DNA of 64,000 nucleotides from Ruminococcaceae bacterium Marseille-P2935 (GCA_900104565.1 LT629952.1:1611604-1675603), one strand, 5' to 3'. Shown: positions 34,458-44,082, counted from the stretch's first letter. Numbers and translations: made by a program. The notes: generated by a model not told the origin, from the sequence alone.

Positions 34458-35747
34458 TTATTCCGCTCTGCCTGCTTTAGCAGTTCGTTTCGCTTCCGCC
34501 GCCTCTTCCAGGGCGACTACATCTTCATCTGAACACCCCTTTAGCATGCCAGGTTTCAACAGAATAAAGCCAACCAAACCGACCGCCGAAATAATTAGCT
34601 GGAAAAACAACGCGTTGCGGAACCCAGAAATATTGAAATCTGCCGGAATAAACAGTCCCCAAAGCGTAGAAACCAGCGCGTTCCCGATAAGCCAGGACAC
34701 AAAGTTGGACGCCCCCATAAATCCTCCGATGAACTTCACTCCGCACATTTCGCGCATTAACGCATAAACCGAGGTGGTTGAGGTATAGAACATGAACCCC
34801 ATAATGATAAATATTACCGCATATACCGGTACCGACATTTGGGTGGTAAACAGCGCTAACAGCGCCACACAAGCAGTAATTACCGCATAAGAAATCACCA
34901 CCAACGGTTTTGCCCGAATCTTTTTGCAGACCAATGCGATGGTAACGCCGCCGATGCAGGAGGCGATGTTGCCCACCATAAGGATATTAGAACTGGTAAT
35001 CTGATCTACTCCTAGCCCCTGCACCAGGAAGGTTCCACCCCAAGCAGAAAAAACCATCGGCACAGTCATGCCAACCAGCGCGCCCGCCAGGCAGTAAATC
35101 CAAAAACCGCGGTTTTTGGACAGCTGTTTCATAGAAGCCACTGGAGAAATAGATTTCTTCTGAAGGGTCTCTTTCTTATCTCGTACAAAAATCCACGCGC
35201 CTACTGCGACCAAAATAGATGCCGCTGCAATAATGCCAAAGGTATTGTCCCATCCAACGGCGCCGATCATCAGCACCAGCGGAGTGGTGGCAACCAGCCC
35301 GCCGATTTTTCCGGCGGTCATAAACATGCTGTTCACTCGTTTGTAGCCGTCCGCCGACTCCCAGGACGCAATGTGCCGGCTGCAGATATTGAACACACAA
35401 GCCACCGCCGCGGTCAGGACACCCCGCCCGACCAGGATCAGTGGAAAGCTCTTGGTATAGGCCATCAGCAGCAGGCCTCCGCCCGCCAGCAAATAGATAA
35501 TGCTAAGCAGTTTTCTGGCGCTAATCCGGTCGGTAATCAACCCGGCAGGCAGCTGCATAATCGCATTACACCAGGTATAAACCCCGATGTACAATGCCAC
35601 CTGCCCTGCGTTCAGGGCTAGATCGGTTGCCAAAATTGAGGCGGTCATACTAGTGGCATAACGGTGAAAGTTGACCATCGCATAGGCCAGAAATAAGACG
35701 ATATACATGCCGACCTTGTTGACCTTTACAGTAGTACTTTCTGACAT
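34458..35747 (-). CDS. MFS transporter
   Basis: A 429-residue major facilitator protein with about twelve membrane helices. The loop 2-3 signature GLITDRISARKLLS (about residues 65-78) is typical of MFS carriers of organic anions, and the central loop carries KKETLQKKS. The substrate is unknown; the operon suggests a carboxylic acid. The ATG at 35747 follows GGAGGGG by 6 bases; longer readings would include the operator repeat. It is the first gene of the operon with three TIM-barrel genes and a Tm-1-like gene, and its promoter lies between 12-bp inverted repeats. Confidence 0.9.
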   Translation of the reverse strand: MSESTTVKVNKVGMYIVLFLAYAMVNFHRYATSMTASILATDLALNAGQVALYIGVYTWCNAIMQLPAGLITDRISARKLLSIIYLLAGGGLLLMAYTKSFPLILVGRGVLTAAVACVFNICSRHIASWESADGYKRVNSMFMTAGKIGGLVATTPLVLMIGAVGWDNTFGIIAAASILVAVGAWIFVRDKKETLQKKSISPVASMKQLSKNRGFWIYCLAGALVGMTVPMVFSAWGGTFLVQGLGVDQITSSNILMVGNIASCIGGVTIALVCKKIRAKPLVVISYAVITACVALLALFTTQMSVPVYAVIFIIMGFMFYTSTTSVYALMREMCGVKFIGGFMGASNFVSWLIGNALVSTLWGLFIPADFNISGFRNALFFQLIISAVGLVGFILLKPGMLKGCSDEDVVALEEAAEAKRTAKAGRAE

Positions 35748-35760
35748 TAAATTCCCCTCC

Positions 35761-35864
35761 TTTTGTGATAAAACCCTCAAAAAAGTAATGGCGCCTTGTA
35801 ATTTCATTATAATGTGCTAATTTTTTAAAGTACAATAAAAAAATAATATCAATTTATCACAAAA
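35761..35864. repeat. Perfect 12-bp inverted repeat pair around the MFS promoter
   Basis: TTTTGTGATAAA at 35761-35772 and its exact complement TTTATCACAAAA at 35853-35864 are 80 bp apart. The promoter lies between them; one arm abuts the ribosome site, the other is upstream of the -35 box. This looks like a pair of regulator sites. Confidence 0.6.
35806..35835 (-). promoter_or_regulatory. Promoter of the MFS/TIM-barrel operon
   Basis: On the minus strand TTGTAC (35835-35830) and TATAAT (35811-35806) are 18 bp apart. Expected transcripts begin about 50 bases before the MFS start. Confidence 0.65.
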
Positions 35865-35940
35865 TCAAATAGCCTGTTTTCTACTCTCAAGACTCTGGTT
35901 GATATGACAATTTGAAACCGGTATATTTTATGAAAGATAT

Positions 35941-35982
35941 ATAAAAAAGCAGATCTGACAGCAAATGCTATCAAATCTGCTT
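35941..35982 (-). terminator. Terminator of the LysR gene
   Basis: AAGCAGAT and ATCTGCTT form the outer stem, with GATAGC/GCTGTC pairing nested inside, followed on the minus strand by TTTTTTAT. It separates LysR from the MFS promoter. Confidence 0.8.
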
Positions 35983-36038
35983 ATGGGTGAATCGAAAAAT
36001 ACTATTTTACATCCCATTTTAGAAAGCATACTCTATAT

Positions 36039-36923
36039 TTATAAAAGGAATTTTTCCTGCATGGGATATTTTAGCATAAACTCCAAAAAAGCCTGCTGAG
36101 CTGCGCCTAGATTACGGTCCCGCAGGTGGATCATCCCCACCGAAAAGATAATGGGGTTTTCAAAACGCAACCCCTTCATCTGTGGCTCTGTACTCGCTTC
36201 CTCTGTAAACAAGAAGGAGGACGCCAAGTTTTTACGAATATAATTCTTCATCGTAGAGGTTTGGCTGGCATAGAGCACTACGTTGGGCTCAATCCCCACA
36301 TCCTGAAAATGATTTTTTATAATCGAATTCTGATAATAGCTGTCTTTAAAAAGTACAATGGGGGACGAGCCAATATCTCGGAAAGACACCCGGTCCTTGC
36401 AAGCAAGCGGGTTGTTGATATTGGTCCAGAGCATCAATTCCAGGGAAAAAAAATGCTTGGTTTTAAACTCCCGGTTCTCCATATTATTTATAATCGCCAC
36501 AGCAAAATCCCGTTCTCCGTCCCGCAGCAGCCGGGTAACCTCCCCCTGCGCATCCTCATAGGCCTCCAGACGGTATTGCGGATACTGTTGCAAAAACTGC
36601 TTAATTAAGCGGGGAAAGAAATCCCCCACAATGGGAGGCAGGCTAATACTGACCGTATCGTTGTTGCTCATATGGCGCATGGTCTGCTCCAAAGTACGAA
36701 TCTCTCCCAAAATTTTATTCACCCGCTCCAAAAAGAAGGAGCCTTCTCGGGTAAGCACCATTCGGTTATTTTGACGGATAAACAGCTTGACCTCCAGTTC
36801 ATCCTCCAAATCTTTAATTGCCATGCTAATGGATGGCTGGGAGATAAACAGTGAGTCGGCGGCACGGGTGGTACTTCCGTAAAGGCAAACCGCCTGAAAA
36901 TAACGCAGTTGAGATAATTTCAT
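36039..36923 (-). CDS. LysR-family transcriptional regulator
   Basis: A 294-residue LysR regulator. The N-terminal winged helix-turn-helix is standard: MKLSQLRYFQAVCLYGSTTR, then AADSLFISQPSISMAIKDLE, with a C-terminal periplasmic-binding-like effector domain. GGAGGG lies 5 bases before the ATG. It is divergent from the CitMHS-type transporter gene and upstream of the MFS operon on its own strand, so it is the natural regulator of both. The co-inducer is unknown. Its own promoter is an extended -10 (TGCTATAAT) at 37014-37022. Confidence 0.92.
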   Translation of the reverse strand: MKLSQLRYFQAVCLYGSTTRAADSLFISQPSISMAIKDLEDELEVKLFIRQNNRMVLTREGSFFLERVNKILGEIRTLEQTMRHMSNNDTVSISLPPIVGDFFPRLIKQFLQQYPQYRLEAYEDAQGEVTRLLRDGERDFAVAIINNMENREFKTKHFFSLELMLWTNINNPLACKDRVSFRDIGSSPIVLFKDSYYQNSIIKNHFQDVGIEPNVVLYASQTSTMKNYIRKNLASSFLFTEEASTEPQMKGLRFENPIIFSVGMIHLRDRNLGAAQQAFLEFMLKYPMQEKFLL

Positions 36924-37013
36924 GGAAACCCTCCGTTCAAGCCACGCCGGAACGCCTTCTACGCAAATATTTTATTTCAGCTTCCGACGCGTATGTTTCA
37001 CATCTATTGCATA

Positions 37014-37022
37014 ATTATAGCA
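37014..37022 (-). promoter_or_regulatory. Extended -10 promoter of the LysR gene
   Basis: The minus strand reads TGC-TATAAT. It is embedded in TTGCATAATTATAGCATAA, whose TGC/GCA ends make a loose dyad, a possible autoregulatory site. No good -35 box is seen. Confidence 0.55.
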
Positions 37023-37145
37023 TAAAATCACACTTTTTACCGAAATAGTTTTTTCTTTTTTGCGTGTTTAGCCGTCTCATTTTCTATTTGGGAACAGACA
37101 ACTTTGAGGACAGAAAAGTAAAATCAATCGGAGGAGGTAACCACT

Positions 37146-38447
37146 ATGATAGCTCTAGTCGGACTCTTGGGAATTAGCCTGTTTATCGTCCTATTGGCCC
37201 GTAACAAGTCCATTATGCCCGCTGCGTTTATTATCGTAATCCTGCTGATTCCCCTTTGTCTGGGAATCCCGCTCAAGGACATCAGCCAATATGTTGCCGA
37301 TGGCATCGCATCCACCGCTACGCTGGGTATCATGGCAGCCTTTGCCATCCTGTTCTTCACCCTAATGAACAAGGTTGGTGTATTCGATACCATAGTGGGC
37401 GGAATCACCAGCAAAATTGGAAACCACATCTACCCCGTACTGCTGGCCACTATGCTGGTTTCCATCTGCTCCCATCTTGATGGCCAGGCTCCTTCCACTA
37501 TTTTAGTAACCATTCCCGCTTTGTACCCGTTTTATAAAAAGCTAAAAATCCGTCCTGTGGTCCTCACCTTTATTCTTTCGTCAGTAGTCGGTATTTGGAG
37601 CTTTTTGCCATGGGGATCGGTTACCCTGACCAACTCGGTAGTCATGGGGGTTGATGTATTAGAAATTTGGCAGGAGCTGCTGCCATCTCTACTGTGTATG
37701 ACCGGCGTACTGGCGCTGGCGCTGCTTGGCACCGCCTATACCGAAAAGAAGCGTATCGCAGCCGGGCTTAACGACGGGCTCTCCTACGACAGTATGTTCC
37801 AATCTTCCGGTGAACCACTGCCCGAACGCACCAAAAAGCTGCTTCCCTTTAATGTCATTCTGACTGTGGCCGTGCTGATGCTACTGTTTTTGAACATTGT
37901 CAACACCGCTGTGGTGTTTATGGCCGGCTATACCATTGCCATCTTGGTTAACTATCGCACGATGAAGGAGCAGATGGGTCATTTTAGCGAAAATTCCTCC
38001 ACCGCTCTGATGATCTGTCTGGCTATGATTCTGGGTGGTGTATTTGGAAACGTGCTCAATCAATCAGGCGTATTGAACGCCATGATTACCGCGCTAGTTT
38101 CCGTTTTTCCTGCCAGCTGGAGCAGGTATCTGCTCACCATCTTTGGGGCTCTCTCCTATCCTTTGGGCTGTTTTTTGGGGCTAACCGCTTATAGCTTCGG
38201 CGTAACCCCGGTGATCAACGGCGTCGCCGGTACCTTCGGATTTTCCACCCTACAGTCGGTGTGTGCCCTGGCGCCTGGATACAGCATGAGTCTGATGGTC
38301 TGCCCGATTATGCCCAGCACCCACCTGATGCTGGGGGTTGCCGGAATCAGCCTGAAGGAACATGTCCGCTACAGCTTTGTGCGGCTGTTTCTCTTGGCTC
38401 TAATCTTTTTGGCCATCACTATTTTGCTGGGTAACGTCCCTCTTTAA
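37146..38447 (+). CDS. CitMHS-type carboxylate transporter
   Basis: A 433-residue membrane protein with about eleven or twelve helices. The segment SHLDGQAPSTILVTIPALYP followed by FYKKLKI closely resembles the signature loop of CitMHS citrate-metal:H+ symporters. The substrate here is unknown; a di- or tricarboxylate is likely. AGGAGGT lies 7 bases before the ATG. It diverges from LysR and stands alone before a strong terminator. With the MFS carrier across the regulator it suggests two routes for related organic acids. Confidence 0.87.
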   Translation: MIALVGLLGISLFIVLLARNKSIMPAAFIIVILLIPLCLGIPLKDISQYVADGIASTATLGIMAAFAILFFTLMNKVGVFDTIVGGITSKIGNHIYPVLLATMLVSICSHLDGQAPSTILVTIPALYPFYKKLKIRPVVLTFILSSVVGIWSFLPWGSVTLTNSVVMGVDVLEIWQELLPSLLCMTGVLALALLGTAYTEKKRIAAGLNDGLSYDSMFQSSGEPLPERTKKLLPFNVILTVAVLMLLFLNIVNTAVVFMAGYTIAILVNYRTMKEQMGHFSENSSTALMICLAMILGGVFGNVLNQSGVLNAMITALVSVFPASWSRYLLTIFGALSYPLGCFLGLTAYSFGVTPVINGVAGTFGFSTLQSVCALAPGYSMSLMVCPIMPSTHLMLGVAGISLKEHVRYSFVRLFLLALIFLAITILLGNVPL

Positions 38448-38500
38448 AAAAGGGGGAACTTCTGGCCGAATCAAAAGAAAAACTGCAACTATTCACTACA

Positions 38501-38540
38501 AAAAATCAGAGCCGCAGCTAATGCTGCGGCTCTGATTTTT
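38501..38540. terminator. Bidirectional terminator
   Basis: AAAAATCAGAGCCGCAGC and its complement form a perfect 18-bp stem around TAAT. It serves both the CitMHS-type gene (plus) and ppdK (minus). Confidence 0.92.
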
Positions 38541-38561
38541 TATAAGCTTTTTGCTAAAGAA

Positions 38562-41192
38562 CTATCTTGGGAATTTAATTGCAGCCTGAGCAGCAGCCAG
38601 ACGAGCAATAGGAACGCGGAACGGAGAGCAGGAAACATAGGTGAGGCCAGTCTTGTGGCAGAACTCTACCGAACTGGGGTCACCGCCGTGCTCACCGCAG
38701 ATACCAAGCTTGATGTCGGGGCGGGTCTCTCTGCCCAGGCGGCAAGCCATCTCAACCAGTTTGCCTACGCCCTTCTGATCCAGACGTGCAAACGGATCAG
38801 ACTCGTAAATCTTCTTGGAATAGTAAGCATCCAGGAACTTACCAGCATCGTCACGGCTGAAGCCGAAGGTCATCTGGGTCAGGTCGTTGGTGCCGAAGGA
38901 GAAGAAGTCAGCCTCTTTTGCAATCTCGTCAGCGGTCAGCGCAGCTCTTGGAATCTCGATCATGGTACCAACTTTGTAATGCAGGTCGGAACCGGCCTCT
39001 TTGATCAGAGCGTCAGCAGTGTCAACCACTACCTTCTTCACGTAAGCCAGCTCTTTTACCTCGCCAACCAGCGGAATCATGATTTCAGGAACCATTTCCC
39101 AATCAGGATGTTTTGCTTGAATATTGAGGGCAGCTTTGATGACAGCTTTGGTCTGCATCTCGGCAATTTCCGGATAGGTTACAGCCAGACGGCAGCCACG
39201 GTGGCCCATCATGGGGTTAAACTCATGCAGGGAAGTGATAATTGCTTTAATGTCTGCAACAGATTTGCCCATAGTTTTAGCCAGGTCTGCAATGTCTTCC
39301 TCAGCAGTTGGAACAAACTCATGCAGAGGAGGATCCAGGAAGCGGATGGTTACCGGGCAGCCTTCCATAGCCTCGTAAATGCCTTCAAAGTCGCTCTGCT
39401 GCATAGGCTCCAGCTTAGCCAGAGCTTTTACCCTCTGCTCAACGGTATCGGAGCAGATCATCTCACGGATCGCAGGAATTCTGTCTTCATTAAAGAACAT
39501 GTGCTCGGTACGGCACAGGCCGATACCCTCAGCACCAAAGGTGCGCGCCTGTTTGGCATCTCTTGGGGTATCTGCATTGGTGCGGACCTGCAGCTGGCGA
39601 TAATTATCTGCCCAAGCCATAATGCGGCCAAACTCGCCGCCAATGGAAGCGTCAACAGTGGGGATCGCCTCGCCATAAATCTTACCGGTAGAACCATCCA
39701 GAGACAGCCAGTCGCCCTCTTTATAGGTTTTTCCGCCCAGTTCGAATTTCTTGTTCTCTTCGTCCATCTTGATCTCGCCGCAGCCCGATACACAGCAGGT
39801 ACCCATACCACGGGCAACAACAGCAGCGTGAGAGGTCATACCGCCGCGAACGGTCAGGATACCCTGAGCAGCAGCCATACCCTCAATATCTTCGGGGGAA
39901 GTCTCTAAACGAACCAGAACAACCTTTTCGCCCTTTTCTGCCCACTCTTTAGCGTCTTCGGCGGTAAATACGATCTTACCGCAGGCAGCGCCTGGGGAAG
40001 CAGCCAGAGCAGTACCAATAGGCTCCGCCTTTTTAATAGCAGCAGCGTCAAACTGCGGATGCAACAGAGCATCCAGCTGTTTCGGATCGATCATAGAAAC
40101 AGCGTCTTTCTCAGAGATCATGCCCTCGTCTACCAGGTCGCAAGCAATCTTCAAAGCAGCAGCAGCGGTACGTTTGCCGTTACGGGTCTGCAGCATATAG
40201 AGCTTCTTATCCTCAATGGTAAACTCCATGTCCTGCATATCTCTGTAATGCTTTTCCAGAGTATCGCAAATCTGCACAAACTGGTTATAGCATTCTGGCA
40301 TAACCTCTTTCAGCTGATCAATGGTCTGGGGGGTACGAACACCAGCAACAACGTCTTCGCCCTGTGCGTTCATCAAAAACTCACCAAACAGCTTCTTCTC
40401 ACCGGTTGCAGGGTTACGGGTAAATGCAACACCGGTACCGGAAGTATCGCCTAAGTTACCAAAGGCCATCATCTGTACGTTAACAGCGGTGCCCCAGGAA
40501 CCGGGAATATCGTTCATACGGCGGTATACGATTGCACGGGGGTTGTTCCAGGAACGGAATACGGCCTTGATTGCACCCATAAGCTGCTCTTTCGGGTCGG
40601 ATGGGAAATCACTGCCGATTTTGTTCTTGTATTCAGCCTTAAACTGACGAGCCAACTCTTTCAGGTCGTCGGCAGTTAACTCAGTATCCTGAGTAACGCC
40701 TTTTTTCTCTTTCATCTCGTCGATAAGCTGCTCGAAGTATTTTTTGCCAACTTCCATAACAACGTCGGAATACATCTGGATAAATCTTCTGTAGCAGTCA
40801 TAAGCCCAGCGGGGGTTCCCGGACTTTTTGGCCATAACTTCTACAACTTCCTCATTGAGGCCAAGGTTCAGGATGGTATCCATCATACCAGGCATGGAAG
40901 CACGTGCGCCAGAACGAACAGAAACCAGCAGGGGGTTTTCATGATCGCCGAATTTTTTGCCAGTCAGCTCTTCCATTTTTACGATGTTTTCCATGATCTC
41001 AGCCATGATCTCATCGTTGATTTTCTCTCCATCTTCATAGTACTGGGTGCAGGCCTCTGTGGTAACGGTGAAGCCCTGGGGAACCGGCATGCCGAGAATG
41101 GTCATCTCAGCCAGGTTAGCACCTTTGCCGCCGAGCAGCTCTCTCATTGAGCCATTGCCTTCTTTAAACATGTAGACAAATTTTTTGCTCAT
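38562..41192 (-). CDS. ppdK: Pyruvate, phosphate dikinase
   Basis: An 876-residue enzyme interconverting PEP, AMP and diphosphate with pyruvate, ATP and phosphate. The N-terminal ATP-grasp domain includes GGKGANLAEM. The swivelling phosphohistidine is His455 in GGMTSHAAVVARGMG. The C-terminal PEP/pyruvate barrel contains FSFGTNDLTQMTFGFSRDD and GICGEHGGDPSS with the active cysteine. Length and His number match the well-studied Clostridium symbiosum enzyme. AGGAGGT lies 10 bases before the ATG. It is monocistronic, behind an extended -10 promoter. In anaerobes it often works in glycolysis with diphosphate. Confidence 0.96.
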   Translation of the reverse strand: MSKKFVYMFKEGNGSMRELLGGKGANLAEMTILGMPVPQGFTVTTEACTQYYEDGEKINDEIMAEIMENIVKMEELTGKKFGDHENPLLVSVRSGARASMPGMMDTILNLGLNEEVVEVMAKKSGNPRWAYDCYRRFIQMYSDVVMEVGKKYFEQLIDEMKEKKGVTQDTELTADDLKELARQFKAEYKNKIGSDFPSDPKEQLMGAIKAVFRSWNNPRAIVYRRMNDIPGSWGTAVNVQMMAFGNLGDTSGTGVAFTRNPATGEKKLFGEFLMNAQGEDVVAGVRTPQTIDQLKEVMPECYNQFVQICDTLEKHYRDMQDMEFTIEDKKLYMLQTRNGKRTAAAALKIACDLVDEGMISEKDAVSMIDPKQLDALLHPQFDAAAIKKAEPIGTALAASPGAACGKIVFTAEDAKEWAEKGEKVVLVRLETSPEDIEGMAAAQGILTVRGGMTSHAAVVARGMGTCCVSGCGEIKMDEENKKFELGGKTYKEGDWLSLDGSTGKIYGEAIPTVDASIGGEFGRIMAWADNYRQLQVRTNADTPRDAKQARTFGAEGIGLCRTEHMFFNEDRIPAIREMICSDTVEQRVKALAKLEPMQQSDFEGIYEAMEGCPVTIRFLDPPLHEFVPTAEEDIADLAKTMGKSVADIKAIITSLHEFNPMMGHRGCRLAVTYPEIAEMQTKAVIKAALNIQAKHPDWEMVPEIMIPLVGEVKELAYVKKVVVDTADALIKEAGSDLHYKVGTMIEIPRAALTADEIAKEADFFSFGTNDLTQMTFGFSRDDAGKFLDAYYSKKIYESDPFARLDQKGVGKLVEMACRLGRETRPDIKLGICGEHGGDPSSVEFCHKTGLTYVSCSPFRVPIARLAAAQAAIKFPR

Positions 41193-41688
41193 CTGTTTCT
41201 AAACCTCCTGAATTTTTTATACACTTAGCAAATCCGCCGGAAAAACCAGCGATATCCCTGACAGATTATTCCCAGTGTTATGGAATTATAGTCAGACCAG
41301 TACTATTATAGCAAGCATCTGTGGTATTTTCTATATTTTTTCATAAAAAAAACCTAAAATTGGAGGTTTTTCACGTTTTGCTGAATTCCACTACATTTCT
41401 CTTGCAAATAATAGGAAAAATTGCAATAATATATGTTAGAAAACAGAAAAGATCCATATATTTGAGATAGGGTGTTTCAAGTTTGTCAGCAAAGCCTGCG
41501 CTTTCTTGTGTGCTGATTTAAATTTTGCCGGGAAAACAATGTATTTTTAGCTGACTTTCTTTTTTGCAACATCTGCCTTTTTAACCCCTGTTGAATAAAA
41601 CCGGAACCCATAATCATAAGTCGGGGGTGCCTTGTCTCAGTTGTAGTTGATGGAAATAAAAATTCCCCAAAGGAGGAACGCTCTGCCC
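41193..41688. other. ppdK-glmU divergent intergenic region
   Basis: It contains the ppdK promoter, a weak minus-strand hairpin AAAAACC/GGTTTTT with a T run (41344-41371), and the glmU ribosome site GGAGG at 41672-41676. No gene is seen. Confidence 0.5.
41305..41313 (-). promoter_or_regulatory. Extended -10 promoter of ppdK
   Basis: The minus strand reads TGC-TATAAT, about 112 bases before the ppdK start; a second TATAAT lies at 41290-41285. Confidence 0.55.
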
Positions 41689-43062
41689 ATGGATATTAGC
41701 AGTATTGTTTTAGCCGCCGGGGACGGCACCAGAATGAAATCAGAACACCCCAAGGTGCTCTGTCCGGTGTTGTTTAAACCGATGATTTTGTGGGTAACTG
41801 ACTGTTTAAAATCGCTTGGGGTAAAAGAAAGCTGCGTGGTGGTAGGAAACGGCGCTGAAGAGGTTGCCGCAGTACTGCCAGAGGGTACCCGCACCTACCT
41901 GCAAAGCGAGCGCCGGGGCACCGGTCACGCTGTCATGATGGCTGCCGATCTGATCGATCAGCACCTTGACGGCGATATTGTTGTGCTCTGCGGGGACGCA
42001 CCCTTTGTAAGCGCCGAGGTGCTGCGCAATGCTTTGGATTACCACCGGGCTCAGGGTGCTGCCGTAACAGTAATTTCGGCCTCTTTAAACAATCCCGCCG
42101 GCTATGGGCGAATTGTACGAAGCCGCGACGGCGCCCTTTTGGCCATTGTGGAGGAAAAGGATGCAGACCCTAAAACCAAGCAAATTTCAGAAGTAAACTC
42201 CGGCGCCTACTGGTTTAAGGGCCGCTTTTTAAAAGAAGCACTTTCTAAATTAACCTGTGAAAATGCACAGGGTGAATATTATTTGACCGATACGGTAAAA
42301 ATTGCGGTAGAACTTAACCAAAAAGCTGTTGCCTTTACCTCTCCGGATGCCGATATAATCAAGGGAGTCAACAACCGCCGACAGCTAAGCGAGCTGAACC
42401 GCTACGCGCGGGATAAAGTGCTGAACCAGCTGATGGATGCCGGTGTGGACATTCCGCTCAGTGACGGTATTCTCATCTCTCCCGATGCCCAAATCGGCCC
42501 GGATACAACCATTCTGCCCGGTACCATCATACAGGGAAAATGCGTAGTAGGCAAAGGGTGCGTAATTGGCCCTGACACTCTTTTGGAAAACAGTGTGGTG
42601 GAAGACGGCTGTACGGTCAATTCGTCGCAGGTGCACCAGTCAAAAATTGGGGCGAACTCTAAAATCGGCCCCTTCACCTATATTCGTCCCGGCTGCAATA
42701 TTGGAGAAAGAGCCAAAATCGGCGATTTTGTGGAACTGAAAAACTCCAGCGTGGGGGCCCGCACTTCTGTCTCTCACCTGACTTATATTGGCGACAGCGA
42801 TTTTGGCGAAGGCATTAATGTGGGATGCGGCGTAGTAACCGTTAACTATGACGGAATGAAAAAATACCGCACTACTGTTAAGGACGGAGCGTTCATTGGC
42901 TGCAATACCAACCTGATTGCACCGGTCACGGTGGAAGAGGGGGCTTATATTGCAGCGGGAACCACAATTACAAGCGATGTGCCGGCAGGCTCGCTGGCAA
43001 TTGGCCGCTGCCGCCAGGAAATCAAGGAACACCGCGCCACTGGAAAATTTAAAGGCCGGTAA
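41689..43062 (+). CDS. glmU: Bifunctional GlcNAc-1-P uridyltransferase / glucosamine-1-P acetyltransferase
   Basis: A 457-residue bifunctional enzyme for UDP-GlcNAc, the precursor of peptidoglycan. The N-terminal uridyltransferase domain has LAAGDGTRMKSEHPKVL, RGTGHAV and GDAPF. From about residue 250 the left-handed beta-helix shows hexapeptide repeats; LKNSSVGARTSVSHLTYIGD and NVGCGVVTVNYDG are the acetyltransferase motifs. The ATG at 41689 gives the family N-terminus (MDISSIVLAAG); GGAGG is 12 bases upstream, somewhat far. prs follows after 57 bases, the usual Firmicutes order. Confidence 0.95.
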   Translation: MDISSIVLAAGDGTRMKSEHPKVLCPVLFKPMILWVTDCLKSLGVKESCVVVGNGAEEVAAVLPEGTRTYLQSERRGTGHAVMMAADLIDQHLDGDIVVLCGDAPFVSAEVLRNALDYHRAQGAAVTVISASLNNPAGYGRIVRSRDGALLAIVEEKDADPKTKQISEVNSGAYWFKGRFLKEALSKLTCENAQGEYYLTDTVKIAVELNQKAVAFTSPDADIIKGVNNRRQLSELNRYARDKVLNQLMDAGVDIPLSDGILISPDAQIGPDTTILPGTIIQGKCVVGKGCVIGPDTLLENSVVEDGCTVNSSQVHQSKIGANSKIGPFTYIRPGCNIGERAKIGDFVELKNSSVGARTSVSHLTYIGDSDFGEGINVGCGVVTVNYDGMKKYRTTVKDGAFIGCNTNLIAPVTVEEGAYIAAGTTITSDVPAGSLAIGRCRQEIKEHRATGKFKGR

Positions 43063-43119
43063 AAATTTTTTGTCTGCACTGCCGGGCAACCGGTAAAAAA
43101 ATACAAGGAGTCAGGTATA

Positions 43120-44082
43120 ATGAATCTTCATGGCAAGGATATTAAAATCTTTACAGGGAACGCAAACCCCAACGTTGCGGCAAGCATTGCTAAAAATTTG
43201 GGGCTTCCTCTGGGCAAAAGTGATGTAGCTTCCTTTTCGGACGGCGAATCCTGCGTGTCCATCTACGAATCGGTGCGTGGTTCGGATGTGTTTGTTGTCC
43301 AGTCCACCTGCGGGCCTGTCAACGACCACCTCATGGAGCTTCTCATCATGATTGACGCGTTTAAACGCGCCTCAGCCGGGCGCATTACCGCGGTAATCCC
43401 TTACTTCGGCTATGCAAGACAGGACCGCAAAGCCAAAGCCCGCGACCCAATCTCGGCAAAATTAGTGGCTGACCTGATCAGCGCTGCCGGCGCTGACCGT
43501 GTTCTTACAATGGACCTGCATGCCCCCCAAATCCAGGGCTTCTTCGATATTCCGGTGGATCATCTGCAGGGCGTGCCTATTTTGGCACCTTACTTTATCG
43601 AAAAATTCGGCAGCTGCACCAAGGATGAAGTGGTAGTTGTTTCCCCCGATTTGGGTTCTGTTACCCGCGCCAGAAAATTTGCCGAGCGCTGCGATGCCCC
43701 GCTGGCCATTATTGACAAGCGCCGTCCAAAGGCAAACGTATCCGAAGTGATGAACATTATTGGTGATGTAAACGGCAAAAAGGTTATTTTGGTGGACGAT
43801 TTAATCGACACTGCCGGTACCCTGTGCAACGGCGCCGCGGCTTTGATTGAAAAAGGCGGTGCAACCGAAGTATATGCCTGCTCAACCCACGGCGTACTCT
43901 CCGGCAAAGCGATTGAGCGCATTAACGAAAGCCCCATTAAAGAGCTGGTGCTGCTGGATACCATCCCTCTGGGTGAGAATGTCCGCAGCGACAAAATTAC
44001 CATGCTGCCTGTTGCCCCTGTATTTGCTGAGGCAATCGAGCGCATTTACGAAGATAAACCGGTATCTCCTTTATTTATATAA
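43120..44082 (+). CDS. prs: Ribose-phosphate pyrophosphokinase
   Basis: A 320-residue class I PRPP synthetase making the precursor for nucleotides, His and Trp. Conserved segments are [43 protein letters not shown] (the flexible catalytic loop), [19 protein letters not shown] and the PRPP-binding [20 protein letters not shown] lies 11 bases before the ATG. It follows glmU; the glmU–prs–pth–mfd order here is the classic Bacillus/Clostridium arrangement. Confidence 0.96.
   Translation: MNLHGKDIKIFTGNANPNVAASIAKNLGLPLGKSDVASFSDGESCVSIYESVRGSDVFVVQSTCGPVNDHLMELLIMIDAFKRASAGRITAVIPYFGYARQDRKAKARDPISAKLVADLISAAGADRVLTMDLHAPQIQGFFDIPVDHLQGVPILAPYFIEKFGSCTKDEVVVVSPDLGSVTRARKFAERCDAPLAIIDKRRPKANVSEVMNIIGDVNGKKVILVDDLIDTAGTLCNGAAALIEKGGATEVYACSTHGVLSGKAIERINESPIKELVLLDTIPLGENVRSDKITMLPVAPVFAEAIERIYEDKPVSPLFI

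Noticed and set aside
38655-39908. A 417-codon plus-strand frame opposite ppdK
   Set aside because: Mirror frame of a strongly conserved gene, with no domain, no ribosome site and no promoter.
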